NCBI GenBank assembly: GCA_003252455.1
Contig: QKED01000043.1
Coordinates: forward strand, 92,317-156,316
Source of the DNA: Gammaproteobacteria bacterium
GTDB lineage: Bacteria; Pseudomonadota; Gammaproteobacteria; Thiohalomonadales; Thiohalomonadaceae
DNA length: 64,000 nt
Reading direction: 5' to 3'
The notes beneath the pieces are model-generated. The model had not been told where the DNA came from. It did not search any database and worked only from the letters and a program-made list of their open reading frames with translations. How positions within the stretch are numbered: position 1 is the stretch's first letter; each line of letters begins with the position of its first letter. Below are positions 10,612-21,984 of this stretch, piece after piece. The translations under genes were made by a program, and so were the position numbers.

Positions 10612-13188
10612 ATGGGCTCCTGTTGTATCAGTCCCACACTCAGGACTATCACGCTGCTATATCTGTCGGTCACGCTACTGGCCGGTTGCGGCGGCAGTGG
10701 AAATACCAACACGGGTAGCACCCCGCAAGGGGTGACACTCTCCGGCTCGGTCGTCAAGGGTATCATCCGCCACGGGCTGGTGGACGTCTACCCGATTACC
10801 GCTGGCACGCCTGCAGACACTCCGATCATGACCGGCACCACCGGCGTGGATGGTCGCTACACCTTGACCGTCCCCGCTGGGCAGACCGGGCCGTTCAAGC
10901 TGGTGCTGCGCAAGGGGCCGGCCACCGAGATGCGCTGTGACGCCCCTGCAGGCTGTGGGATTACCCCCTATGGTGAGTGGATCCCCACCTCCGCCCTGCC
11001 CGCCAACCTCTCGCTACAGGCGATGCTCCCCGCACAAACAGCCGGGAGCAGCACAGCGGTCAACATCACCCCATTGACCCACATGGCGAGTGTCGATGCG
11101 GCCCGGCGCGGTCTCGACTCCGACAACATCCGCATCGCCAACCAGCGTGTCGGCACCCTGTTCGAGATCACCGACATCGTTGGCCAAGAGCCCATCGACA
11201 TCGTCGACAGCGCGGCGATCACCTCGGCCAGCCCCGATCGCGTCCGCCTCGCACTCTTCTCCGCCGCACTCGCGCAGCAGGCCTACGGCACTCATCGTGA
11301 CCTCGCCGAGGCCATCGAGGCACTGGCGAGCGGCTACGCCAGCCACCAAGGCCAGCTGGCCACCCAACCTGCTGCCGGTGAGATGAGCCTAAGCGAACTG
11401 GTCGAGGGCGCGGAGGCGGTCGTAGCGCAGATCCGCACCAGCGCCCCGGCGGCGCTCGACACCCAGGTCGCCATGACCGTGGCCGAACTCGCCACCCTGG
11501 CCAAGGCGAGTGACTACACCGCGATCCCCGAGGTCGAGACACCCCCACCGAGCAACGACTTCGACGCGGCCAAGGCGCTGGTGAGGGCGATCCGCGACTA
11601 CTGGAAGGGGCTGCTCGACCCCACCTCCGCCACCTCGCAGGCGCGGCTCACCCTCGACCATCAGGTCGCGCAGTCGCGCCAGGTGGTGGCCGATGCCGAG
11701 TCCGCCCTGCCCCACTACCTGGACCTCCTCAGCGCCGCGACCCGATTCGCCCTCGCCCCGACCAGCAGCAGCGAGCCTACCTGCACCAGCGGCTACGACC
11801 TCGACCAGATCGACGCGATCCAGGCGCTCGAACCCGGCCTGCACGGCTGCCTAGAGGTCAGCGGCAGTGAGCAGGCGCTGCTCTCGGGCACCCCGTTCAC
11901 CCTCCGCTTCGTTGCCTACCTGGGCACCGAGGGCGAGCCGAGATACCGTTTCGACGCCAACGTGACTCCCGAGGGCGCCCTCCAGGCCGTCGGCATCAGC
12001 TTCAGTGGTGCGATCAACCACCCCGAGGCATTCCGCCTCGCCCTCGACAACAGTACCCTCACCCTCGCTGTCGACCGCACCCTGAACGCCGACAACCTGA
12101 GCGAGGCGCAACTTCGCGCCAGCGACGCGGATCTCAGCGTGGCCCTTGAGAGTCTCGACCCACTCGCCCCGTTCAGCTTTTCCGGCACCCTCACCCTGGA
12201 TAGCCTCTGGCAACAGGCGCAGCAGCTCAGTGACTGCCCCACCTGCCCCAGCGACACGGCCTATCTCCCCCTACCGCGCAGCTTGGCCCTCTCCGGCAAG
12301 GTCACCTACCCCGGCGGTGAGTACGGCCTCAGCGCCAATGGCATCATCAGTAATGCCGACAGCTACCAGATCAGCGCCCCGCTGATGCCCGGCCACCAGG
12401 TCAGCGGCAGCTACCAGTTCAACGCCGATGGCACCGAGCTGACCCTCACCCTGCTCCAGCGTCGCACCCGCCTGCGCCTCGACAGCGCTACCGGCGAGGG
12501 CTGGCTGGCCCACGACGCATTCACCGCCGACGGCTGGGTCGAGCAGAACCTCTACCGCCTCAACCGCGACATCGGCACCGGCACACTGCCCACCTACGCC
12601 TCCATGCGCGAGCTGCTCGAAGACAACCACTGGCGCCTGCTCGACTACCTCACCGCCTGGGTCGACAACCAGGGCCTCTACTTCGCCGCGTTTGCCGCCG
12701 ATGGCCCGATCCAACTCAGTGAGGAGTCCCTCCAGCTACCCGCATCCCTCGCAGGCCAGAGCGGGGCGCTGATCGCCACCCTTGAGACGCCGAGCTGGTG
12801 GCTCGGTCGCTTCGACCACTACTACCAGAGCAGCAGCAACTACCTGCTCGCCGACCTCACCCTGCGCCTCGACCTCAGCCTGCCCGAGCTGCCCGCCCTC
12901 GCCCTCACCCTGAGCGGCAAGACCCAGGGCCCCTATGCCGGTATCGGCAGCGCCCTGGTGAACCACGCCAACAACCGCCTGAGCCTCACCGCCAGCGGCG
13001 ACGCCGGTAGCGCCCTCATCAACCTCTCGGCGCTAGACCAGAACGGCTCGCGCCTGTTGATCACCACCGCGAGCGGTGCCACCAGCGGCCAGCTCAGCGT
13101 CAACGGCGTGATCTACGGCAGCATCCAGGAGGAGAGCGGCATCCTGCTCATCCGCTACACCGACGGCACCTTCGAGAGCCTCGACTAG
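10612..13188 (+). CDS. Large predicted lipoprotein, function unknown
   Basis: An 858-residue predicted lipoprotein. The signal peptide ends LLAGC with Cys26 as the lipidation site. AGGAGA lies just before the ATG. Residues about 36-200 carry the same module as the giant divergent lipoprotein: GVTLSGSVVKG, a turn with VPAGQTGPFKL, then NITPLTHMAS. The rest is predicted beta-rich, without a domain I recognise. The last 25 residues (GVIYGSI...IRYTDGTFESLD) resemble the end of the next gene's product (EYGTL...VSYSDGSIETLY). Codon use is uniformly GC-rich. It probably forms a transcription unit with the gene at 13262, 73 bp downstream. Likely outer-membrane or surface located. Confidence 0.85.
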   Translation: MGSCCISPTLRTITLLYLSVTLLAGCGGSGNTNTGSTPQGVTLSGSVVKGIIRHGLVDVYPITAGTPADTPIMTGTTGVDGRYTLTVPAGQTGPFKLVLRKGPATEMRCDAPAGCGITPYGEWIPTSALPANLSLQAMLPAQTAGSSTAVNITPLTHMASVDAARRGLDSDNIRIANQRVGTLFEITDIVGQEPIDIVDSAAITSASPDRVRLALFSAALAQQAYGTHRDLAEAIEALASGYASHQGQLATQPAAGEMSLSELVEGAEAVVAQIRTSAPAALDTQVAMTVAELATLAKASDYTAIPEVETPPPSNDFDAAKALVRAIRDYWKGLLDPTSATSQARLTLDHQVAQSRQVVADAESALPHYLDLLSAATRFALAPTSSSEPTCTSGYDLDQIDAIQALEPGLHGCLEVSGSEQALLSGTPFTLRFVAYLGTEGEPRYRFDANVTPEGALQAVGISFSGAINHPEAFRLALDNSTLTLAVDRTLNADNLSEAQLRASDADLSVALESLDPLAPFSFSGTLTLDSLWQQAQQLSDCPTCPSDTAYLPLPRSLALSGKVTYPGGEYGLSANGIISNADSYQISAPLMPGHQVSGSYQFNADGTELTLTLLQRRTRLRLDSATGEGWLAHDAFTADGWVEQNLYRLNRDIGTGTLPTYASMRELLEDNHWRLLDYLTAWVDNQGLYFAAFAADGPIQLSEESLQLPASLAGQSGALIATLETPSWWLGRFDHYYQSSSNYLLADLTLRLDLSLPELPALALTLSGKTQGPYAGIGSALVNHANNRLSLTASGDAGSALINLSALDQNGSRLLITTASGATSGQLSVNGVIYGSIQEESGILLIRYTDGTFESLD

Positions 13189-13261
13189 GCCACAGAGCAC
13201 CCCATCGACTCAGCGTCAAACGACACCATTCGACACCCAATCTTCACAAGAGGAATCGACC

Positions 13262-15556
13262 ATGAAGGTAGTTTCTAAGCTCGGCACCGGCAGCATCCTG
13301 ATCGCCGGCGTCATCAGCGCGGGCTGCGTCCCCCAGGGCAGCGACGAGAGCAGCAGCACCGACACCACCCAGGCCCCCGTCTCCGCCGTCTTCACCGTGC
13401 TGCAGACCAGTCAGACCAGCAACTGCCCCAACGGCGGCGTGATCGTCGACTCCGGCATCGACAGCAACCGCAACGGCACCCTCGACCCCGAAGAGGTCGA
13501 CCGCAGCCAAGAGGTGTGCCACGGCACCAACGGTGTGGATGGCGTCGCTGGCAGCGACGGCACCGATGGCGCCCCCGGCCTCCCCGGTGCGGATGGCACC
13601 AACGGTAGCGACGGCGTGAACGGCGCCGACGGCCTCACCAGCCTGATCAACATCATCCCCGCCGATACCGCCCTCTGCCCCACCGGTGGCCACCAGATCC
13701 AGGTCGGCCTCGACGCCAACCGCAACGGCATCCTCGACAGCAGCGAGGTCAACCCCAGCGGCGCCACCATTTGCAACCCCGACGCCAACAACACCGCCGA
13801 CGGCCTGGCCAAGGTCAAGGCACTGGTCGGCGAACTGCGCACCTGGGGCCAGCAGCTCTCCGCCGTCGGCGGCGCCAGCAAGGCCTTCGCCACCCAGGCC
13901 GACGCCCTCGCCGTGGCTACCAGCCCCGCCTCCGCCTCGCTGATGCAGTCGATGGGCCTGGCCGCCACCGCCCTGGCCAACGCCCGAGACACCGACTACG
14001 CCGTGACCGACGTCACCGCCCTGCTGGTCGGCGTGGCCCCGTGGAACGCCACCGCCAACGGTAGCGTGACCAACAACGGCAACGGCACCGCGACCCTCAA
14101 CGCCACCATCACCCTGCCCGTTCAGCGCGAAGATGGCTCCACCGTCGCCTACACCAACACCATCGCCCTGACCATGACCCCACCGGCGCAGAGCGGCACC
14201 ACCTTCACCATGACCATCAACAGCTGGAGCGGCAGCAACGCCCTGATGCAGATGGTGGTGGGTCAGGGTGAGGCACAGATGCTCTTCGACGGTGCAGTGA
14301 GTGACCTCAATACTGCCGAAGCGGAAGGGCGTAGCATCATCGCTGCCAGCTTTGATCTGCCGGATACGGTCCTGAGCGCAAAAGACGGGAGCTACAGTTT
14401 TACAGGTCGGCTTGGATTCAACATGCAAGCACAAGTGGTCGACGGGGTAGACAATCCTCAGGTATCTGTGGCAACTGCTGCTTTCAACGGTACATTCAAC
14501 ATAGGCGGGGAATCATTCACAGCGGAGTTATCCGCCGACGTCAGCAACACAAACCCCAGCGCCCCACCCATTAGCGTCGAGCATACGGTAGATTTTAGCT
14601 ATACAGTCCGCAGCAGCCTCCCTCAGCAAGGAGGAATATATAATCCACTTACACTGACATTTTATTCACCAGACGGGTTCACTCCACTCTTTTACTATAT
14701 GGATGAGTGGGGCCGCATCTTCAGAACTCAGTACTCTACCAATACATCGACCACAGACTACGTGGGCTTTAGCGGTTCCGGAGACCTGATCAGTTTCCTT
14801 AACTCTCGATTCACGTACACACCCGGCAGCACACAATACACACTAGAACTGTCAATTCCTTACGATATTGCACCCGCCCTGACCTACGATATGCCCTATC
14901 AGGTTTGGTGGGATGAGTACACCCAACTGAACCTAGAGGGTGGCACTGTCCATGCGTACCAGTACGGTTACTACGGTTCACCTTTTCTCGATACAGCGTA
15001 TGACTATTACAAGGCCGACCTACACCTAGCCTTCGATGCGCAATTAGCCGACCCAGCGGATGTAAACACTATCCTGCCAAATGCAACATTCTCATTAGAC
15101 CTGTCACGCCAAGCCTTCGACCATGGAAGCCTTGAACTTAAGATCTCCCACGAAACGGGGTCACTTAGGCTGATTAGTAACATTGACCGTGCGTATCAAG
15201 ATTTGGGCGAACACTGGGAATGCTTCTACGACCTGTTTGGCACATACAAATGCAACGAAACAGCAGGTGGCGCAAGGCTATTAGTAGAGACACGCAATGC
15301 ATTACAAGCCCTGGTCGACGGCTGGTTCCCGAGTACGGAGATGTGGGACGGAAATCTAGCCACTAGCATCACTGAAACAGGCTACACGTTCGTCAATCAG
15401 GATGGCGCGAGATTGGAAATTCCTGCTGGAACAAACTGGGCAGGGAAGACCATAGGTATTATTAAATACAACGGCATGGAGTACGGCACTCTACGCCGGG
15501 GTGCTGTGGGTTACATCGTCAGTTACAGCGACGGCTCCATCGAAACCCTCTACTAA
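13262..15556 (+). CDS. Lipoprotein with two DUF7151-like domains around a collagen-like segment; mosaic gene
   Basis: A 764-residue predicted lipoprotein; the signal peptide ends ISAGC (Cys22), and AGAGGAA precedes the ATG. Two copies of a Cys/Asn-Gly motif domain (CPNGG ... DSNRNGTLDPEEV and CPTGG ... DANRNGILDSSEV), which I match to DUF7151, lie at about 45-86 and 128-172. They flank a Gly-x-y collagen-like run at about 88-124 (GTNGVDGVAGSDG and onward). The gene changes base composition sharply near 14300 (residue about 346): a 60-base sample at 13801 is 70% GC and one at 14641 is 37% GC. The C-terminal half is Tyr- and Asp-rich and unrecognised, ending in the motif shared with the upstream lipoprotein. 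Likely surface exposed. Confidence 0.87.
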   Translation: MKVVSKLGTGSILIAGVISAGCVPQGSDESSSTDTTQAPVSAVFTVLQTSQTSNCPNGGVIVDSGIDSNRNGTLDPEEVDRSQEVCHGTNGVDGVAGSDGTDGAPGLPGADGTNGSDGVNGADGLTSLINIIPADTALCPTGGHQIQVGLDANRNGILDSSEVNPSGATICNPDANNTADGLAKVKALVGELRTWGQQLSAVGGASKAFATQADALAVATSPASASLMQSMGLAATALANARDTDYAVTDVTALLVGVAPWNATANGSVTNNGNGTATLNATITLPVQREDGSTVAYTNTIALTMTPPAQSGTTFTMTINSWSGSNALMQMVVGQGEAQMLFDGAVSDLNTAEAEGRSIIAASFDLPDTVLSAKDGSYSFTGRLGFNMQAQVVDGVDNPQVSVATAAFNGTFNIGGESFTAELSADVSNTNPSAPPISVEHTVDFSYTVRSSLPQQGGIYNPLTLTFYSPDGFTPLFYYMDEWGRIFRTQYSTNTSTTDYVGFSGSGDLISFLNSRFTYTPGSTQYTLELSIPYDIAPALTYDMPYQVWWDEYTQLNLEGGTVHAYQYGYYGSPFLDTAYDYYKADLHLAFDAQLADPADVNTILPNATFSLDLSRQAFDHGSLELKISHETGSLRLISNIDRAYQDLGEHWECFYDLFGTYKCNETAGGARLLVETRNALQALVDGWFPSTEMWDGNLATSITETGYTFVNQDGARLEIPAGTNWAGKTIGIIKYNGMEYGTLRRGAVGYIVSYSDGSIETLY

Positions 15557-15566
15557 GCCACGCTTA

Positions 15567-15589
15567 GCGGATGGCCTCAGGCCATCCGC
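15567..15589. terminator. Hairpin after the mosaic lipoprotein gene
   Basis: Perfect stem GCGGATGGCC paired with GGCCATCCGC, three-base loop, starting 11 bp after the stop codon. It forms the first of two consecutive hairpins. Confidence 0.65.
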
Positions 15590-15604
15590 CCTCATTAATC
15601 ACCA

Positions 15605-15647
15605 CCCAAAACAGACGGGGCGGCATTGCCGCCCCGTCTGTTTTGGG
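15605..15647. terminator. Very long perfect hairpin, probable terminator
   Basis: 20-bp perfect arms (15605-15624 and 15628-15647, beginning CCCAAAACAGACGGGG) and a loop of only three bases. The descending arm contains TTTT. It ends 15 bp before the ATG of the next gene, so that gene is either expressed by read-through or has its start sequence close to the hairpin. Confidence 0.75.
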
Positions 15648-15662
15648 TCTGAGTCACAGCCC

Positions 15663-16757
15663 ATGCCAGCAGACCCTCGTCTCCTTCTCATCACACTTGC
15701 GCTCCTAAGCACGCTTCACAGCCATGTATCCGCCAAAGACGGTGAGCCCCCGCAGATCTACCTGCACACCGATCACTTCCTCTACTCCGCGCCGGTCTCG
15801 GTCGACGCCTTCACCAGCGACTGGCACGGCCCCTACCAGGGCGGAGAGTGGGCCGTCGCCCTCAACGAAGTGGAGATGGGCATTCACTACCAAGAGTGGC
15901 AGCTCGGCTACCTCTACCGGCACCAAGCCGAGGCGCGTTTCAGCGCCGACAGCGCCCGTCTGGTCTACCTCACGCGCAACCACCTGCCACTGCCGACGGG
16001 TGAGGAGCTGGCACTGGATCTGAAGGTGCAACAGGTGATCACCCGAGGGCTTCGCCTCGGCCGTCGCTGGCAGTGGGAGCACCTCGGCCTGACCCCCTCG
16101 CTGCTCCTGTGGCAGGCCGAGCGCATCACCGACGGCGCGCTCAGCGGGCACGCCAGCGTGGTGGGCGACAAAGACTACGACTACCAGGTCGCGGTGGACT
16201 ATCACTACACTGAGGACGGGCTATTCGGGCGTGAGAACCCCGCGCCAACAGGCACAGGCTACAGCCTGGAGCTAAGCGGCAGCTGGCAACCCGTAGAGCG
16301 CCTCGACCTGAGTTGGCAGCTGCGCAACCTCTACGGCTTTATCGACTGGCCCGAGGCGCCGCGTACACGCGCCGAGGTCACCTCCGCGACCAAGCACTAC
16401 GACAGCGATGGCTATGTGGTCTACTCACCGAGCATGAGCGGTTGGGAGGGGTACGACGCCCTCCATCAGCGCCTACGCCCATCGGCACAGGTGGTGGCGG
16501 AGTGGCACGGTGCTGACGGCGTGCGTCTTCGCGGCGAGGCCCTTCTCTTTCAGCAGGGCGGGGTCGCCATGCTGGAGTATGCACGCCCTGTCGGCAGCGT
16601 CGAGATCGGGCTACAGGCGGCACTGGCGCCGGTCGTCGGCTATGGGCTGGGGGTGAGGTGGCGCGGAGTGCAGGCTCGCCTGCTCAGCGACAAACCGACC
16701 GACCTACACGCTGCACGTCTCATCGCCCTGAGCGCGGGGGTCGTGCTGCGCTGGTGA
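15663..16757 (+). CDS. Predicted outer-membrane beta-barrel protein
   Basis: 364 residues with a cleavable signal peptide (about 1-24, ending SHVSA) and then alternating amphipathic strands rich in Tyr, Trp, Glu and Arg. The chain ends in ...VVLRW; a terminal aromatic residue is the usual BAM recognition signal of barrel proteins. I do not recognise the family. The ATG at 15663 is chosen because the signal peptide starts there; no strong ribosome site is visible, and the long hairpin at 15605-15647 lies immediately upstream. Its place downstream of large lipoprotein genes suggests an envelope role; a partner in lipoprotein display is possible but only inferred. Confidence 0.75.
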   Translation: MPADPRLLLITLALLSTLHSHVSAKDGEPPQIYLHTDHFLYSAPVSVDAFTSDWHGPYQGGEWAVALNEVEMGIHYQEWQLGYLYRHQAEARFSADSARLVYLTRNHLPLPTGEELALDLKVQQVITRGLRLGRRWQWEHLGLTPSLLLWQAERITDGALSGHASVVGDKDYDYQVAVDYHYTEDGLFGRENPAPTGTGYSLELSGSWQPVERLDLSWQLRNLYGFIDWPEAPRTRAEVTSATKHYDSDGYVVYSPSMSGWEGYDALHQRLRPSAQVVAEWHGADGVRLRGEALLFQQGGVAMLEYARPVGSVEIGLQAALAPVVGYGLGVRWRGVQARLLSDKPTDLHAARLIALSAGVVLRW

Positions 16758-16907
16758 TCAGGCGCGAAGGCGCACCTGGCTGCGAGGCCGCGTTTTCAGA
16801 TCGACAGCATCTCAGTGCCACCCCGGCATTCCCTAACACTCGCGTACTGATATCATTCAGCAACCCACACGAAGCCACCGTCCAACACAAGGACCAGGCC
16901 GAAAACA

Positions 16908-18262
16908 ATGAACCCTAAACAGCTGCAAACCTCATTGGCGCTCTCTCTGGCCTGCATCGGCACCTCGGTGGTTGCCACGCCATTCGCGCGTTTCGACCCA
17001 CGCTCCATGGCCATGTTCGGCGCGGGCACTGCGGTCGGTTGTGCCAGCAGCGCCCCTTCTACAACCCGGCCCTGCTGGCGGCGAGTCACCCCAAGGACCG
17101 CTTCGCCATCGAGCTGCCGGTGTTCGGGGCGCGCATCTACGACCCGGAGAACTTTGCCGAGGCGATCGACGACTTCCAAGAGAGCGATGTGGTCGAGCAG
17201 CTGGACCAGGCCATCGCCGCCTTCAACAACAACTCCAGCAACGGCACCAGCACTATCCGCAGCTCGATGCAGCGCCTCGATAACGAGCTCTACACCCTCG
17301 GCGACAGCCCGCTCCAGGCCGAAATCGGCGCCGGCGTGGTCGTCGGCGCCCCCAGTCGCGAGCATGGCCTGGCCTTTACCGCGAATACCTTTATCGCCAT
17401 GGGCGGGACCATCCACTACGAAGACAGCCCCACCTTTCAAAAGCTCGAAGGCGACCTGGCGACCCTGGATAGCTGTGCCACCACGCCAGGCAACTACGAT
17501 GTGAACTGTATTCAAAGCGCCCAGTTTGCCTTTATCGACACGAGCAACCCGAATGCCCCGACCATTACCTTCGAGGCGGGCGGCGACAACTCGGATGTCA
17601 ACTCCAGCGTCGATATTCGCGGCCTGGTGATCTCCGAGGTGGGTATCACCTACGCCCGCGAGGTGACCATCAAGGGGCACAAGATCGGCCTCGGTGTCAC
17701 ACCGAAGTATGTCAGGACCGCGGTCTTCGACTACACCGCCAATGTCGAGACCTCGGACACCGGCGACATCAATAGCGACGACTACCTACGCGAATACTCG
17801 AACTTCAACCTCGACCTCGGCGTCGCCATGGATTACAGCAACGGCTGGCGCACCGGCCTCGTGGTCAAGGGCCTGGTCCCGCAGAGCTACGCCACCTACC
17901 GCCGGAACTCGACGACCGGGGCGATGGAGCCCACCGGGCACAGCGTCGACCTGGCGCCACAGATGCGCCTTGGCGTATCGAAGCAGGACGAACTCTACAC
18001 CCTGGCCGCCGACCTCGACCTGACCATGAACAACGCCTCGGGCTTCGAGGGCGACAGCCGCTATCTGGCGCTCGGTGCCGAGTTCGACGTCTGGAGCTGG
18101 GCGCAGCTGCGCACCGGCTACCGTGCCAACCTGGCGGAGAGCGCGCGCAATGTCTGGTCGTTCGGTATCGGCCTATCGCCCTACGGCGCACACATGGACC
18201 TTGGCGTGGCGGGCAACGCCAACGAGCTGGGGGCCGCCATACAGTTTGGTTACCGTCACTGA
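16908..18262 (+). pseudogene. TraF-like outer-membrane/periplasmic protein, frameshifted near 17035
   Basis: Two reading frames together give one protein of the TraF_2-type conjugal transfer TraF family (about 450 residues). Frame one (from ATG 16908) encodes a signal peptide and the family start FDPRSMAMFGAGTAVG. The remainder, QRPFYNPALLAA onward to GAAIQFGYRH at 18262, is in a different frame. The switch needed is -1 around 17030-17045; the site is not a classic slippery heptamer. In intact relatives a segment like AMGGTGVA runs directly into FYNPALLA, so the break is real relative to the family. It is either a sequencing error or a recent mutation; the second frame stays open for about 1.2 kb, arguing for recent origin. 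Despite the family name no transfer genes are nearby. Confidence 0.75.
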
Positions 18263-18354
18263 GGGGTACACCTGGCCGAGGAGCGCCCCAGCGGGGCCAC
18301 TCCAGCCATCTTCCCGAACCGCGCAGCGTGACCGCCCCCACCAGACGCAAAAAA

Positions 18355-18382
18355 GCCCAGCGTAGCGACCACTACGCTGGGC
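18355..18382 (-). terminator. Rho-independent terminator of hisD
   Basis: Perfect 11-bp stem GCCCAGCGTAG / CTACGCTGGGC with a six-base loop; six A residues just left (18349-18354) give a U-run on the minus strand. It follows the hisD stop by about 35 bp. Confidence 0.88.
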
Positions 18383-18416
18383 TCGGGGTCGGCACCGGGT
18401 GGTGCGTGCCGCCGGG

Positions 18417-19715
18417 CTACTTGATGCGGAACTCCGCAGAGCGGGCGTGGGCGGTGAGCCCCTCGCCGCGCGCCATCACCGAGGCGGTCCTGCCGAGCGT
18501 GGAGGCCCCCTCGGCGGAGCAGAAGATGAGGCTGGAGCGCTTCTGGAAGTCGTAGACGCCGAGTGGTGAGCTGTAGCGTGCGGTGCGCGAGGTGGGCAGC
18601 ACGTGGTTCGGCCCGGCGCAGTAGTCGCCCAACGCCTCGGCGGTGTAGCGACCCATGAAGATGGCCCCGGCGTGGCGGATGCGCCCGACCATCGCCATCG
18701 GGTCCTCGACCGAGAGTTCCAGGTGCTCGGGGGCGATGTAGTTGGCCACGTCGATCGCCTGGTCCATGTCGGCGACTGTGATCAGCGCGCCACGCTCGGC
18801 CAGCGAGGTGCGGATGATCGCCTCGCGCTCCATGGTCGGCAGCAGCTTGTCGATGCTCGCGGCCACGGCGTCGACGAAGGCGGCGTCGGGGCAGACCAGG
18901 ATCGACTGGGCATCCTCGTCGTGCTCCGCCTGGGAGAAGAGGTCCATGGCGATCCAGTCGGGGTCGGTCTGGCCGTCGCACACCACCAGGATCTCCGAGG
19001 GCCCGGCGATCATGTCGATGCCGACCGTACCGAAGACCATCCCCTTGGCGGTGGCCACATAGATGTTGCCGGGACCGACGATCTTGTCGACCTTAGGCAC
19101 CGTGGCAGTGCCGTAGGCGAGCGCGGCCACCGCCTGGGCACCGCCCACGGCGAAGACCCGGTCCACGCCGGAGACGGCGGCGGCGGCCAGCACCAGCTCG
19201 TTCACCTCGCCACCGGGGGTGGGCACCACCATGATCAATTCGGCGACCCCGGCCACCTTGGCGGGGATGGCGTTCATCAGCACCGACGAGGGGTAGGCCG
19301 CCTTGCCGCCCGGCACGTAGAGCCCGGCGCGGTCGAGCGGGGTCACCTGCTGACCGAGCAGGGTGCCGTCCTCTTCGGTGTAGCTCCACGACGCCTGCTT
19401 CTGCCGCTCATGGTAGCTGCGCACGCGCTCGGCGGAGAGCTCCAGGGCCTGGCGCTGGTCGGCGGGCAGACCGTCGAGGGCCTGTTGCAGACGCTCCACG
19501 GGGATCTCCAGCTCGGCCATGGAGGCGACGCTCATGCGGTCGAACTTGTTGGTGTACTCCACCAGGGCGGCGTCGCCACGGGACTTCACGTCGGCCAGGA
19601 TGGTCTCGACGGTCTGCTTCACCTGGGCGTCGGAGACCCCCTCCCAGGCGAGCAGCCCTTCGAGGGTGGGCCAGAAGTCGGCGCTGCTACTGTCGAGTCG
19701 GCGAATGGTGCTCAT
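18417..19715 (-). CDS. hisD: Histidinol dehydrogenase
   Basis: Zinc enzyme that oxidises L-histidinol to L-histidine in two NAD-dependent steps, the last reactions of histidine synthesis. 432 residues, full family length. Recognisable segments include [12 protein letters not shown], the GPSEILVV box, the [14 protein letters not shown] region with zinc-site residues, and [16 protein letters not shown] near the C-terminus. The ATG at 19715 gives the expected N-terminus. hisG lies 254 bp upstream on the same strand with a dispersed repeat between them. hisC, which in Pseudomonas follows hisD at this locus, is absent here. Confidence 0.97.
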   Translation of the reverse strand: MSTIRRLDSSSADFWPTLEGLLAWEGVSDAQVKQTVETILADVKSRGDAALVEYTNKFDRMSVASMAELEIPVERLQQALDGLPADQRQALELSAERVRSYHERQKQASWSYTEEDGTLLGQQVTPLDRAGLYVPGGKAAYPSSVLMNAIPAKVAGVAELIMVVPTPGGEVNELVLAAAAVSGVDRVFAVGGAQAVAALAYGTATVPKVDKIVGPGNIYVATAKGMVFGTVGIDMIAGPSEILVVCDGQTDPDWIAMDLFSQAEHDEDAQSILVCPDAAFVDAVAASIDKLLPTMEREAIIRTSLAERGALITVADMDQAIDVANYIAPEHLELSVEDPMAMVGRIRHAGAIFMGRYTAEALGDYCAGPNHVLPTSRTARYSSPLGVYDFQKRSSLIFCSAEGASTLGRTASVMARGEGLTAHARSAEFRIK

Positions 19716-19798
19716 GCTTCTCTACACTCTCGCAAAAAATCAATCGGGAAAGGCGACACTATAGGCCAGCACTATACGAAGTGGAAATCGGGGAGTGC

Positions 19799-19940
19799 GC
19801 CACGGAGGCACGGAGGGCACGGAGAAGAGAAAAGGCGTGATTGAGAGCCACACGCAGAGCGCACGACGCACCGACCTCTGCCTCTATGCATCCACCACAC
19901 TCATCCACGCACCTCTCCGTGTCCTCTGTGCCTCCGTGGC
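19799..19940. repeat. Dispersed repeat, CCACGGAG family, copy A
   Basis: 142-bp element between hisG and hisD whose ends are inverted repeats: GCCACGGAGGCAC (19799-19811) and GTGCCTCCGTGGC (19928-19940). The ends resemble those of copies near 28518 and 30893, while the interior is unrelated. Non-coding; no transposase. Confidence 0.8.
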
Positions 19941-19969
19941 ACATTCTCTGCGGGCTTTTAGACGCCCAT

Positions 19970-21963
<1,994 letters not shown>

Positions 21964-21984
21964 TTATAATTGTTCTGTCGTGGG

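Noticed and set aside
16908..18262. Programmed -1 frameshift in the TraF-like gene
   Set aside because: No slippery heptamer or downstream pseudoknot is apparent at the switch point, and family members are normally encoded in one frame.
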